64,000 nucleotides of DNA from Cobetia amphilecti (GCF_030010415.1 NZ_JASCSA010000003.1), one strand, 5' to 3'; positions 47,260 through 56,375 are shown, counted from the first letter of the stretch. Notes: generated by a model not told the origin, from the letters alone. Made by a program: numbers and translations.

Positions 47260-47860
47260 CGCAACGTCCTCCCCATAGTGTCCACTTTCCTGCCCGGAAT
47301 CCGCGGTCGAACACCGGACATGCTGCTTGATTATCGTGCTCGGCATTCGCCGAGCCTGTGTCCCGCTGCCGACTTCTGCCAGGTGCCTGTCACTGGACAG
47401 ACGCGCGTCAGAAGCGGCAAATTCAGGTTGCAAAAAAGCGGGACGAAACCGAAAAATCAGGTTTCATCCCGCTTGTTATCATTCTTCGGAATGCTGCTGG
47501 CCCGAGCGCTGCCAAAACGGCAACCAATAGGGCGGCCAAGAACGTGGCCAAATTGGGTAGAGATTACCGGAATCCTTGAGTGCTGACCACCCCGCGCATG
47601 CCCCGCCAGCAGGCGACAAGGCCCACGATACGGTCGTTTCGTCGCCGCGGTCAGCTTGACGAAACTCTTGGCCGAGCCGGGATGCTGCACGCCGCTTGTA
47701 AAGCGAGGCAGTCCAGCGGCGCAAGGCGGCCAGAATGGCTCACGCGTGCGCCGCATCCTGCCCACCGAGACAGCTTTCAAGAAATTCTCCTGAATGTCGC
47801 CTGACTGTCATCTCAGCGCTTGGCTCTTCATTCCGCTCCCCATTTTGCTCACCACTTCGC
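47260..47860 (-). other. 601-bp region between dapB and carA
   Basis: No gene is seen on either strand. It holds a terminator-like hairpin with T-tract (47430-47474), an 8-bp inverted repeat GTTTCGTC/GACGAAAC (47636-47665), and no strong sigma-70 promoter that I could pick out. The gap is unusually long for a dapB-carA junction. Confidence 0.6.
47430..47474 (-). terminator. terminator-like hairpin upstream of carA
   Basis: On the minus strand a 15-bp stem (AAGCGGGATGAAACC with one G-U pair) and a 9-nt loop are followed by TTTTTTG. It lies about 390 bp after dapB and 170 bp before the carA start, so it may end dapB transcripts or attenuate carAB. Confidence 0.8.
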
Positions 47861-48667
47861 TCACTTGAGCCCCAGCACATCCTGCATGTCATAGCGGCCG
47901 ACTTCGCGCCCTGACAGCCATTCGGCCGCGCGTGCCGCGCCCTTGGCGAAGGTCATGCGGCTCGACGCCTTGTGGGTGATCTCGATGCGCTCGCCTTCGC
48001 TGGCGAACATCACGGTGTGCTCACCGACGATGTCACCGGCACGCACGGTGGCGAAGCCGATTTCCTTGTCGGTACGCGGGCCGCACTGACCTTCACGCGC
48101 GAAGACACCATGGGTGGCGAGATCACGTCCGATGGAATGTGCCACGGCCTCGCCCATCGCCAGCGCCGTACCGGAGGGAGCATCGACCTTGTGGCGGTGG
48201 TGCGCCTCGATGATCTCGATGTCATAGCCGGCATCGCCGAGGGCACGCGCGGCGGTTTCCAGCAGCTTGAGGGTCAGGTTGACGCCGGAACTCATGTTGG
48301 CCGCGAACACGAAGGGCACGCAGTCACGGTAACCATCCAGCTGCTCGAGCTGCTCCGGCGTGAAACCGGTCGTGCCGATCACCATGCGCTTGCCGTGCTC
48401 GGCGCACAGCGCCAGATTGGCCAGCGTCACCTGCGGTGCGGTGAAATCGATCACCACATCGAAGTCATCCACCACGGCAGCCAGACTGTCGCTGGCGACC
48501 ACACCCAGACGACCCTGACCGGCCAGCTCACCGATGTCGACGCCCGCCAGGGAGCTGCCGGATTCGACGATGCCCGCCGCCAGCGTCAGACCTTCCACTG
48601 CACCGACGGCCTCGACCAACGTGCGTCCCATGCGTCCGGCGACGCCCATGATTGCGATACGGGTCAT
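47861..48667 (-). CDS. dapB: 4-hydroxy-tetrahydrodipicolinate reductase
   Basis: DapB is the NAD(P)H reductase of lysine and diaminopimelate synthesis. The 268-residue protein has the nucleotide motif GVAGRMGRTLVEA near residues 7-19 and the signature EAHHRHKVDAPSGTAL with the catalytic His and Lys. ATG 48667 has AGGAG upstream. Its usual dnaJ neighbour is separated here by an opposite-strand lipoprotein gene. Confidence 0.96.
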   Translation of the reverse strand: MTRIAIMGVAGRMGRTLVEAVGAVEGLTLAAGIVESGSSLAGVDIGELAGQGRLGVVASDSLAAVVDDFDVVIDFTAPQVTLANLALCAEHGKRMVIGTTGFTPEQLEQLDGYRDCVPFVFAANMSSGVNLTLKLLETAARALGDAGYDIEIIEAHHRHKVDAPSGTALAMGEAVAHSIGRDLATHGVFAREGQCGPRTDKEIGFATVRAGDIVGEHTVMFASEGERIEITHKASSRMTFAKGAARAAEWLSGREVGRYDMQDVLGLK

Positions 48668-48878
48668 GCTGACTCCTGCCTGTTGTGGGTCTTGAGGGTG
48701 ACAGCCCGCGAGCATGCCCCGAGCGTGCCATCTATGCTGTTGCCACGAGTATATCAGCCGCCTGCAGCGTTGGCTGACGTCATGTATTTGTGTCGGTTAC
48801 GCGCTAGAGTAGCCTCGTACCAGGTTGTCTCCTGTTGATCGTCATTTTTCTCATCACCGCTCAGTCTCCGGAGTCAGC

Positions 48879-49904
48879 ATGCCTGCACGCCAATCCCCCG
48901 CCTCGCGCCGCTGGCGCATGCTCCAGACCCTCGCTGTCACCACGGCGCTCGCCGGCCTGTTGAGCGCCTGCGGCGTTCACCCGCGCCCCTACACGCTGGC
49001 ATCGCCGGAACAGAAGAGCGAGTTCCCGGAAATCCAGTGGTGCGGCACGCTCAGGCTGCCGGGCAAATGGCTGGATGACACCCCCGTCGGGGGCCTGTCG
49101 GACATCGGCTGGGACCAGGACGAGTCACTGCTGTATGCCGTGTCGGACCGCGGCTGGCTGCATCGTCTGCGGCTCGCCTTCCGTCACGGTGAGCTGGTCG
49201 GGGCCAAGGCGCTCAACACCTACACCCTGCGCGACGAGACCGATGTCTCGCTGCGCGGCGCCCTCAGTGATGCCGAGGGCCTGCAGCTGCTGCGCGCGAA
49301 CAATGATCGCCGCGGCGATTCCCGCCTGGTGATCAGCTTCGAGCAGCAGCCACGCGTCGAGCACTTCCTGCCCAGCGGCCTGGCCGTCAGCGAGCCCTTC
49401 ACCCCGATGGGCGCGCGTGGCGCGGCGCCCAACAACGGCATGGAAGCCCTGACCCTGCACCCGGAATACGGCATGCTCGCCGGACTGGAAGCCACGCCGG
49501 AGGGCATGAGCGAGGGCATGACGCGCATCTTCAGCCTCGACGACAAACACGAGTGGAGCTACCCGCTGGCCAGCGACACCGGCTCGAGCCTGACCGCGAT
49601 GGAGATGCTGCCCGACGGAGACATGCTGATGCTGGAGCGCGCCTTCTCGCCGCCCTTCCCGCTGGTGATCAGTCTGCGCCGCGCGCATCTCGGTGAGCCC
49701 GGCACCCAGGCCGAGGTGCGCACCCTGGCACGCCTGTCGAGCGGCGATGGCTGGTCGCTGGACAACTTCGAAGGGCTGACGCATCTGGAAGGCAATCGCT
49801 TCCTGATGATCTCGGATGACAACTTCAGCAGCTTCCAGACCACGCTGCTGAGCTGCTTTGCCGTCATCGAACCAGAAGCCTTCACGGCTGAATCGATGCC
49901 GTAA
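48879..49904 (+). CDS. phytase-like esterase-domain lipoprotein
   Basis: The 341-residue protein has a lipoprotein signal with lipobox LLSAC (Cys about residue 31), so it is probably outer-membrane or periplasmic. The rest resembles the 'esterase-like activity of phytase' family (PF13449 type): GGLSDIGWDQDESLLYAVSDRG, then GMEALTLHPEYG and a C-terminal DNFEGLTHLEGNRFLMISDDNF block, as in beta-propeller-like proteins. Substrate is unknown. ATG 48879 has GGAG upstream. It is inserted between dapB and dnaJ on the other strand. Confidence 0.8.
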   Translation: MPARQSPASRRWRMLQTLAVTTALAGLLSACGVHPRPYTLASPEQKSEFPEIQWCGTLRLPGKWLDDTPVGGLSDIGWDQDESLLYAVSDRGWLHRLRLAFRHGELVGAKALNTYTLRDETDVSLRGALSDAEGLQLLRANNDRRGDSRLVISFEQQPRVEHFLPSGLAVSEPFTPMGARGAAPNNGMEALTLHPEYGMLAGLEATPEGMSEGMTRIFSLDDKHEWSYPLASDTGSSLTAMEMLPDGDMLMLERAFSPPFPLVISLRRAHLGEPGTQAEVRTLARLSSGDGWSLDNFEGLTHLEGNRFLMISDDNFSSFQTTLLSCFAVIEPEAFTAESMP

Positions 49905-49995
49905 TAGCCATGCCCCCGGGGTGTGTTACTGGGCTGAATTGCTGGACAGAGTTACTGGACTGAATTGCTTGGCTGAGCCACCGAGCCTGAAATGC

Positions 49996-50034
49996 GAGAG
50001 CCCCGCACTCGACAAGTCGAATGCGGGGCTCTCT
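49996..50034. terminator. hairpin between the lipoprotein gene and dnaJ
   Basis: An 18-bp stem (GAGAGCCCCGCACTCGAC and near-complement, one mismatch) lies between convergent genes. No T-tract is visible on either strand. Confidence 0.7.
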
Positions 50035-50083
50035 GGCATGAAGGCCATCCACGGGACTGACCCGCGGACGGCAAGGCGAATGC

Positions 50084-51235
50084 CTAGGGCTTCATGTCTT
50101 CGAAGAACTTCTTCACGCCATCGAAGAAGCTGTTCTCCTTCGGTGAATGGCTCTTGCCGGTATCACCGAGGCTCTGCTGGAACTGACGCAGCAGCTCCTT
50201 CTGCTCTTCATTCAGGCTGACCGGGGTCTCGATGACCACCTTGCACAGCAGGTCTCCGGCGGGGCCGCCGCGCACCGGCTTGACGCCCTTGCCACGCAGA
50301 CGGAACAGCTTGCCGGTCTGGGTCTCGGCCGGAATCTTCAGCACGACACGCCCGTCGAGGGTCGGCACGTTGAGCTCACCGCCCAGCGCCGCATCGACGA
50401 AGCTGATCGGCACTTCACACTGCAGGTGACGACCATCGCGCTTGAAGATCTCGTGCTCGCGCAGGTTGACCTGCACATACAGATCACCTGACGGCCCGCC
50501 GTTGACACCGCCCTCGCCTTCGCCGTTCAGACGGATGCGATCGCCGGTGTCGACGCCCGGCGGAATCTTGACCGAGAGGGTCTTGGATTCCTGGACGCGG
50601 CCTTCACCGTGACACTTGCGGCACGGCACGCTGATCTTCTCGCCACGACCGTGGCAGGTCGGACATGCCTGCTCGACCGCGAAGAAGCCCTGCTGCATGC
50701 GCACCTTGCCCATGCCATTGCAGGTCGGGCAGGTTTCCTTGCTGGAACCCGGCTCGGCACCATCGCCATCGCAGTGGCCACAGGCGGCCAGACGCGGCAC
50801 GCGGATATCGACCGTGGTACCGGCAACCGCCGATTCCAGATCGAGATCCAGGTTGTAACGCAGGTCGCTGCCGCGCTGCGGAGCGTTCGGGTTGCGACGA
50901 CCACCGCCGCCACCGAAGATGTCACCGAAGACATCGCCGAACACATCGCCGAAGCCGCCGGCACCACCACCGCCAAAGCCGCCGCCACCGAAGCCTCCGC
51001 CGCCCTGACCATCGACACCGGCATGACCGAACTGGTCATAGGCGGCGCGCTTGTCAGCATCGGACAGCACTTCGTAGGCTTCAGAGACTTCACGGAACTT
51101 CTCGGCCGAAGTTTCATCATCCGGGTTGCGGTCCGGGTGATGCTTCTGGGCCAGGCGTCGGTACGCCTTCTTGATGTCCTTGGTGTCGGCGCCACGCTCG
51201 ACACCAAGCACTTCGTAATAATCACGCTTGGACAT
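50084..51235 (-). CDS. dnaJ: chaperone protein DnaJ
   Basis: DnaJ stimulates DnaK ATPase and delivers clients. The 383-residue protein has the J domain with HPD at 33-35, a Gly-rich region (about 75-115), four zinc-binding CxxCxGxG repeats (CGHCDGDG, CPTCNGMG, CPTCHGRG, CRKCHGEG), and a C-terminal substrate-binding region. It is a complete type I DnaJ. It lies 169 bp after dnaK. Confidence 0.98.
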   Translation of the reverse strand: MSKRDYYEVLGVERGADTKDIKKAYRRLAQKHHPDRNPDDETSAEKFREVSEAYEVLSDADKRAAYDQFGHAGVDGQGGGGFGGGGFGGGGAGGFGDVFGDVFGDIFGGGGGRRNPNAPQRGSDLRYNLDLDLESAVAGTTVDIRVPRLAACGHCDGDGAEPGSSKETCPTCNGMGKVRMQQGFFAVEQACPTCHGRGEKISVPCRKCHGEGRVQESKTLSVKIPPGVDTGDRIRLNGEGEGGVNGGPSGDLYVQVNLREHEIFKRDGRHLQCEVPISFVDAALGGELNVPTLDGRVVLKIPAETQTGKLFRLRGKGVKPVRGGPAGDLLCKVVIETPVSLNEEQKELLRQFQQSLGDTGKSHSPKENSFFDGVKKFFEDMKP

Positions 51236-51404
51236 GGATCAGGTCCGCCTGGATTGCTGGCAGCCTGAGGCTGCCGGTCTGTTCTGGAATGCCGGTTGTC
51301 ACCGGTGGCTCGCGGCTAGCGCAGGGCGCCACCGATGCAAACGACAACGCGGGACACCTTCACAAGGCTCCCGCGCTGTCATCAGACGTCGTTCAAGAAA
51401 TCCC

Positions 51405-53327
51405 TCAGGACTTCTTGTCGTCGTTGACTTCCTCGTACTCGGCGTCAACCACGTCGTCGTCCTGCTTCTTGCCAGCCTGACCTTCGGCAGCCTGCTCACC
51501 CTGGGCGCCCTGCTCGGCGTAGAGCTTCTGCGCCAGGTTGCCGGACGCTTCGGTCAGTGCATCCAGCTTGGCCTGGATCGCATCCTTGTCGTCGCCTTTC
51601 AGGGCTTCTTCCAGCTCGGAAATGGCCGTCTCGATGGCTTCCTTCTCGCTGGCTTCGGCCTTGTCACCGGCTTCGGTCAGGGTCTTCTTGGTCGCGTGAA
51701 TCATGCCGTCGGCCTGATTGCGCAGCTGGACCATTTCCTCGAACTTCTTGTCTTCGTCGGCGTTGGCTTCCGCGTCACGCACCATCTGTTCGATCTCGTC
51801 GTCGGACAGGCCGCCGGAAGACTTGATGACGATGGACTGTTCCTTGCCGGTCGCCTTGTCCTTGGCGGACACGTTCAGGATACCGTTGGCATCCAGGTCG
51901 AAGGCGACTTCGATCTGCGGCACACCGCGCGGTGCCGGCGGAATGTCGGCCAGGTCGAAGCGACCCAGAGACTTGTTCTGCGCGGCCTGCTTGCGCTCAC
52001 CCTGCAGGACGTGGATGGTCACCGCGCCCTGGTTGTCGTCAGCGGTGGAGAACACCTGGGACTTCTTGGTCGGGATGGTGGTGTTCTTCTCGATCAGCGG
52101 CGTCAGCACGCCACCCATGGTCTCGATACCGAGGGTCAGCGGCGTCACGTCCAGCAGCAGCACGTCCTTGACGTCGCCGCCCAGCACGCCGCCCTGGATA
52201 CCGGCGCCGACGGCGACCGCTTCATCCGGGTTGACGTCCTTGCGGGCTTCCTTGCCGAAGAACTCGGCCACCTTGGACTGCACCAGCGGCATGCGAGTCT
52301 GACCACCGACCAGGATGACGTCGTCGATCTCGGAGGCGGACAGGCCGGCGTCGGACAGCGCGGTCTGGCACGGCTTCAGGGAGCGTGCGACCAGGTCGTC
52401 GACCAGAGACTCGAGCTTGGAACGAGTCACCTTGACGTTCAGGTGCTTCGGACCGGTATTGTCAGCCGTGATGTACGGCAGGTTCACGTCGGTCTGCTGA
52501 GCGCTGGACAGCTCGATCTTGGCCTTCTCGGCGGCTTCCTTCAGACGCTGCATGGCGAGGTTGTCGCCGGACAGATCGATGCCGCTGTCTGCCTTGAACT
52601 GGTCAACCAGGTAGTTGATCAGGTGCATGTCGAAATCTTCACCACCCAGGAAGGTGTCGCCGTTGGTGGCGAGCACTTCGAACTGGGTCTCACCGTCGAC
52701 GTCGGCGACTTCGATGATGGAGATATCGAAGGTACCGCCGCCCAGGTCGTAGACCGCGATGGTCTTGTCACCACGAGACTTGTCCATGCCGTAGGCAAGG
52801 GCTGCGGCAGTCGGCTCGTTGATGATGCGCTTGACGTCGAGACCCGCGATGCGGCCGGCGTCCTTGGTCGCCTGACGCTGGGAATCGTTGAAGTAGGCCG
52901 GCACGGTGATGACAGCTTCGGTGACTTCTTCACCGAGGTAGTCTTCCGCGGTCTTCTTCATCTTCTTGAGGATTTCCGCACTGATCTGCGGCGGTGCCAT
53001 CTTCTTGTCTTTCACCTGCACCCAGGCGTCGCCGTTGTCGGCTTCGACAATCTTGTACGGCACCATCTTGATGTCTTTCTGAACCACATCATCCTTGAAC
53101 TTGCGACCGATCAGGCGCTTGACCGCGAAGAGAGTGTTCTCCGGGTTGGTCACTGCCTGACGCTTGGCCGACTGGCCGACCAGAATCTCGTTGTCGTCGG
53201 TGTAAGCGATGATGGACGGTGTGGTGCGACCGCCTTCAGCGTTTTCGATGACCTTGGTTTTCTCGCCGTCGAGCACTGCCACACAGGAGTTGGTAGTACC
53301 CAAGTCAATACCGATGATGCGTCCCAT
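51405..53327 (-). CDS. dnaK: chaperone protein DnaK (Hsp70)
   Basis: DnaK is the ATP-dependent Hsp70. The 640-residue protein starts MGRIIGIDLGTTNSCVAV; the nucleotide-binding domain (1-~385) has AYDLGGGTFDISI-like VYDLGGGTFD and VGGQTRMP, and the substrate-binding domain and helical lid follow, ending in an EYEEVNDDKK tail. No interruption is seen. It has its own sigma-32-type promoter in the gap after grpE. Confidence 0.98.
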   Translation of the reverse strand: MGRIIGIDLGTTNSCVAVLDGEKTKVIENAEGGRTTPSIIAYTDDNEILVGQSAKRQAVTNPENTLFAVKRLIGRKFKDDVVQKDIKMVPYKIVEADNGDAWVQVKDKKMAPPQISAEILKKMKKTAEDYLGEEVTEAVITVPAYFNDSQRQATKDAGRIAGLDVKRIINEPTAAALAYGMDKSRGDKTIAVYDLGGGTFDISIIEVADVDGETQFEVLATNGDTFLGGEDFDMHLINYLVDQFKADSGIDLSGDNLAMQRLKEAAEKAKIELSSAQQTDVNLPYITADNTGPKHLNVKVTRSKLESLVDDLVARSLKPCQTALSDAGLSASEIDDVILVGGQTRMPLVQSKVAEFFGKEARKDVNPDEAVAVGAGIQGGVLGGDVKDVLLLDVTPLTLGIETMGGVLTPLIEKNTTIPTKKSQVFSTADDNQGAVTIHVLQGERKQAAQNKSLGRFDLADIPPAPRGVPQIEVAFDLDANGILNVSAKDKATGKEQSIVIKSSGGLSDDEIEQMVRDAEANADEDKKFEEMVQLRNQADGMIHATKKTLTEAGDKAEASEKEAIETAISELEEALKGDDKDAIQAKLDALTEASGNLAQKLYAEQGAQGEQAAEGQAGKKQDDDVVDAEYEEVNDDKKS

Positions 53328-53411
53328 AATCGTATACCTCGAATCTGTTGCTAGCCTGAAAGATAAGTCTGGATGTCGGCACCTTGTGTCGGTGCCTGAA
53401 CTTGTTTCTCT

Positions 53412-53439
53412 AGATGGGGTCGCGTGTCAGGGTTTCAAG
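53412..53439 (-). promoter_or_regulatory. sigma-32 heat-shock promoter of dnaK
   Basis: On the minus strand CTTGAAA (53433-53439), 13 bp and CCCCATCT (53412-53419): a full match to the consensus CTTGAAA / CCCCATNT. It lies about 85 bp before the dnaK start, giving a leader of roughly 75 nt. Confidence 0.92.
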
Positions 53440-53530
53440 ACCCGGCCGGGCAAATTTTCCCGGGCCGGATCGCCCTGAGCCCCCACAGGGCGCGATCCAA
53501 CGCCTATCGGGCGTCGGGAGCGCGCAGGCC

Positions 53531-54154
53531 TCAGGAGGCCTTGCTGACTGCCACCATCGCCGGACGCACCAGGCGGCCATTGAGGGTGTAACCCTTCTGC
53601 ATCACGTCGATGACGCTGTTCGGCTCCGCGTCCGGGGACGGCACCATGGCGACAGCCTGATGGTATTCCGGATCGAAGGGCTCGCCGTGCGGATCCAGCT
53701 GCTCGACGCCTGACTTGTTCAGGGCATCCAGCTGCATTTTCAAGGTCATCTCGATGCCTTCGACGTGGGTCTTGGCCGCTTCGTCACCCGACATGGATTC
53801 CAGTGCCTTCTCGAGGGAATCCACCACCGGCAGCATTTCCTTGACGAACTTCTCCAGCGCGAACTTGCGCGCCTTCTCGGCGTCCTGCTCGGCACGACGG
53901 CGCGCGTTCTGCGCATCGGCAGCCGCACGCAGCGCCTGGTCCTTGGCTTCCTTGACGGCCTGCTCAAGCTCTTCGACCTGGGCGGCCAGCATCTCGGCTT
54001 CCGGGTTGTCCACCAGAGAGCCTTCGGCGCCGGTATCGTCGGCATCCAGTACGTTGTCGATCACTTCACCTTCCGGCGTTTCCGGCTGCGGCTCGGCATC
54101 GCGAGCGGCACGCTGAAGCTCTTCATCCATCGGGGTCTGCGGGTCCTGAGCCAT
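53531..54154 (-). CDS. grpE: nucleotide exchange factor GrpE
   Basis: GrpE releases ADP from DnaK. The 207-residue protein has an acidic disordered N-terminus (1-~50), a long coiled coil (about 55-110) and the C-terminal beta domain with GVEQLDPHGEPFDPEYHQAV and VMQKGYTLNGRLVRPAMV. It is the first gene of a grpE-dnaK-dnaJ array on the minus strand. Confidence 0.97.
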   Translation of the reverse strand: MAQDPQTPMDEELQRAARDAEPQPETPEGEVIDNVLDADDTGAEGSLVDNPEAEMLAAQVEELEQAVKEAKDQALRAAADAQNARRRAEQDAEKARKFALEKFVKEMLPVVDSLEKALESMSGDEAAKTHVEGIEMTLKMQLDALNKSGVEQLDPHGEPFDPEYHQAVAMVPSPDAEPNSVIDVMQKGYTLNGRLVRPAMVAVSKAS

Positions 54155-54317
54155 GCTGATCTCCTGCGGGCCGGCGTCTATGCGCCATTGCCCTGATTCG
54201 TGGCCTGCTGAGCTTGTCGCGAAGCATCACGCGCATTGGCTGACAGACAGGCCATGAGTTGCCTTGAGAGGCAGCAAGGCCAGGCCATTGCTGCCGACTG
54301 AAAGTGTCAGTGCCTCT

Positions 54318-54345
54318 ATATGGGGACAGCACATCGCTTCTCAAG
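54318..54345 (-). promoter_or_regulatory. sigma-32 heat-shock promoter of grpE
   Basis: On the minus strand CTTGAGA (54339-54345), 13 bp and CCCCATAT (54318-54325), matching CTTGAAA / CCCCATNT with one mismatch in the -35. The leader to grpE is about 155 nt. Confidence 0.85.
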
Positions 54346-54385
54346 CCTTGCCGCGGGCTTTTCTCCCCACTGAGTCCGGCATGGA

Positions 54386-54442
54386 TTGAAGGCCACCCGA
54401 ACGTGCTGTATAAAAAGCCATGCTCACTGTATAAACATACTG
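54386..54442 (+). promoter_or_regulatory. recN promoter with LexA-like site
   Basis: TTGAAG (54386-54391) and TATAAA (54409-54414) are 17 bp apart. CTGTATAAACATACTG (54427-54442) matches the LexA half-site pattern CTGT-N8-ACAG at seven of eight fixed positions and covers the start region. Further CTGTAT copies at 54406 and 54440 hint at multiple weak boxes. recN is a LexA-controlled SOS gene in E. coli. Confidence 0.65.
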
Positions 54443-54530
54443 TATGGCGACACCGTAGCCCGCCCATCGAGTCCGGGTCCGCTGATGTTCCCCCAGCACG
54501 GCGTACGTCAAAGCCCCCTCGGAGGTAGTC

Positions 54531-56201
54531 ATGCTGCTGCAACTCGCCATCCAAGATTTTGCCATCGTCGAAACGCTGGAACTCGATTTCCGCCGCGGCA
54601 TGACCGCCATCACCGGCGAGACCGGTGCCGGCAAGTCCATCCTGCTCGGCGCCCTCGGCCTGTGTCTGGGCGAGCGCGCTGATGCCGGCAGCGTGCGCCA
54701 TGGCGCCGACCGCGCCGACCTCATCGCGCGTTTCGATATCAGTGAACTTGGCGATGCCCGTCAGTGGCTGGATGAGCGCGAACTGGGCAGCGACGACTGC
54801 CTGCTGCGTCGCGTCATCACCGCCAGCGGCCGCTCCAAGGCCTGGATCAACGGCACGCCCTGCACCATCGCCGACCTGCGCGAACTGGGCGAGCACCTGA
54901 TCGACATCCATTCCCAGCACGCCCATCACTCCCTGCTCAAGGAAGAGACGCATCTGCGTCAGCTCGACGAATATGCGGGCCTGGAGACTCAGGCTGCCCA
55001 GTTGCGCGAGGACTTCCGTCACTGGCAGGAGGCGCATCGTCGCCTCAAGCGCATGAGCAATGATGGCGATGAGGTGCGTGCACGTCGCCAGCTGCTGCGC
55101 TATCAGGTCGAGGAGCTCGATGAACTGGCGCTGTGCGAAGGAGAGCTGGAAGCCCTGGAGCAGGAGCAGGAAACGCTGGCCAATGCCGAGCAGATTCTGG
55201 CCGAGGCGCAGTCCGCCGCCGAATGCTGTGATCACGACGAAGAAGGTGCGTTGCCGCGCCTCAACCAGGCCCTGGCGCGCCTGGCGCATCTGCCGGGCAA
55301 CGAGCATGGCTCACTGGCCAGTGCACTGGGTATGCTCGAGGAAGCGCGCATCCAGATAGAAGAAGCGGCGCGTGAACTGCATCGCTTCGTGGAAGTCACC
55401 GAACTCGACCCCGAGCGCCTTGCCTTCGTCGATGAGCGCCTGAGCCGCATTCACCAGATCGCGCGCAAGCATCATGTGATGCCGGACGAGCTGCATGGCC
55501 TTCATCAGCGCCTGAGCGAAGAACTCGACGGCCTGGGTGGCGATGAAGAGGCCATCGAAGCCTTGCGCGAAGAAGTGGCTCAGCGTCGCGAGGCCTGGAA
55601 GGGGCTGGCGAGTGAGGTAAGCGCCAAACGCGCCACTGCCGCCCCGCAACTGGCCAGCGACATCCAGGACCAGCTGGCCTTCCTCGGCATGGGCAAGGCC
55701 ACCTTCGAGGTCGCCATCGAGGCGCGGGAGCGCCCGCAGCCCGAAGGCATGGAGCGTATCCACTTCCGCATCAGCGCCAACCCGGGCCAGCCGCCACGTG
55801 CGCTGGCCAAGGTCGCCTCCGGCGGCGAGCTCTCGCGTGTGTCACTGGCGATCCAGGTCGTGGCCGCCAGTCGCTCGACCATCCCCAGCCTGGTCTTCGA
55901 TGAAGTCGATGTCGGCATCTCCGGCGCCACCGCCGAGATCGTCGGCCAGCTGCTGCGTCGCCTGGGCGACAAGGGTCAGGTGCTGACCGTCACTCACCTG
56001 CCACAGGTCGCCGCACAGGCGCATCAGCACCTGCATATAGAGAAGCAGGCCGAGAAGGACACGACCCGCACCCACATGGCGCTGCTGGATGAAAGCGGCC
56101 GCGTGCGCGAGCTGGCACGCATGCTGGGCGGCATTCATCTCTCCGAGCAGACCCTCGCCCATGCCCGCGAGATGCTGGGCGCTGCCGACAGCCGCCACTG
56201 A
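54531..56201 (+). CDS. recN: DNA repair protein RecN
   Basis: RecN is an SMC-like ATPase that acts early in double-strand break repair. The 556-residue protein has Walker A GETGAGKS at 29-36, two coiled-coil arms (about 150-365), and the C-terminal ABC half with ASGGELSRVSLAIQVV and the Walker B LVFDEVDVGISG. ATG 54531 follows GGAGGT. Its position beside grpE and fur is typical. Confidence 0.97.
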   Translation: MLLQLAIQDFAIVETLELDFRRGMTAITGETGAGKSILLGALGLCLGERADAGSVRHGADRADLIARFDISELGDARQWLDERELGSDDCLLRRVITASGRSKAWINGTPCTIADLRELGEHLIDIHSQHAHHSLLKEETHLRQLDEYAGLETQAAQLREDFRHWQEAHRRLKRMSNDGDEVRARRQLLRYQVEELDELALCEGELEALEQEQETLANAEQILAEAQSAAECCDHDEEGALPRLNQALARLAHLPGNEHGSLASALGMLEEARIQIEEAARELHRFVEVTELDPERLAFVDERLSRIHQIARKHHVMPDELHGLHQRLSEELDGLGGDEEAIEALREEVAQRREAWKGLASEVSAKRATAAPQLASDIQDQLAFLGMGKATFEVAIEARERPQPEGMERIHFRISANPGQPPRALAKVASGGELSRVSLAIQVVAASRSTIPSLVFDEVDVGISGATAEIVGQLLRRLGDKGQVLTVTHLPQVAAQAHQHLHIEKQAEKDTTRTHMALLDESGRVRELARMLGGIHLSEQTLAHAREMLGAADSRH

Positions 56202-56283
56202 GCGCTGTCGTCGCCGTCCATTCGTCCAATGACGCTCCTCAACAAGACGAACGCCAGAGTCTTGGACTCAGAAAACATGCACG

Positions 56284-56331
56284 CCAGATACACGAACGGC
56301 CGCCCCTGAGGGCGGCCGTTCGTGTATCTGG
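56284..56331. terminator. long hairpin between recN and fur
   Basis: A perfect 22-bp inverted repeat with a 4-nt loop (CTGA) lies between the convergent recN and fur genes, followed at once by a second 9-bp hairpin (GGCCGGAGA/TCTCCGGCC, about 56331-56352). Neither has a U-tract. Confidence 0.75.
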
Positions 56332-56375
56332 CCGGAGAAGGCTCTCCGGCCACGTCATCCCTGACGCAACCCGCG

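Larger units (their letters stand above)
54155..54530. other. divergent control region grpE / recN
   Basis: No gene is seen. It holds a sigma-32 promoter for grpE (54318-54345) on the minus strand and a sigma-70 promoter with a LexA-like site for recN (54386-54442) on the plus strand. Two stress responses (heat and DNA damage) thus meet in one 376-bp region. Confidence 0.7.

Noticed and set aside
46084..47586. 500-codon open frame on the plus strand
   Set aside because: Antisense to carA and running into the non-coding gap; no family similarity.
51228..53354. 708-codon open frame on the plus strand
   Set aside because: Antisense to dnaK; long only because of the high GC codon use.
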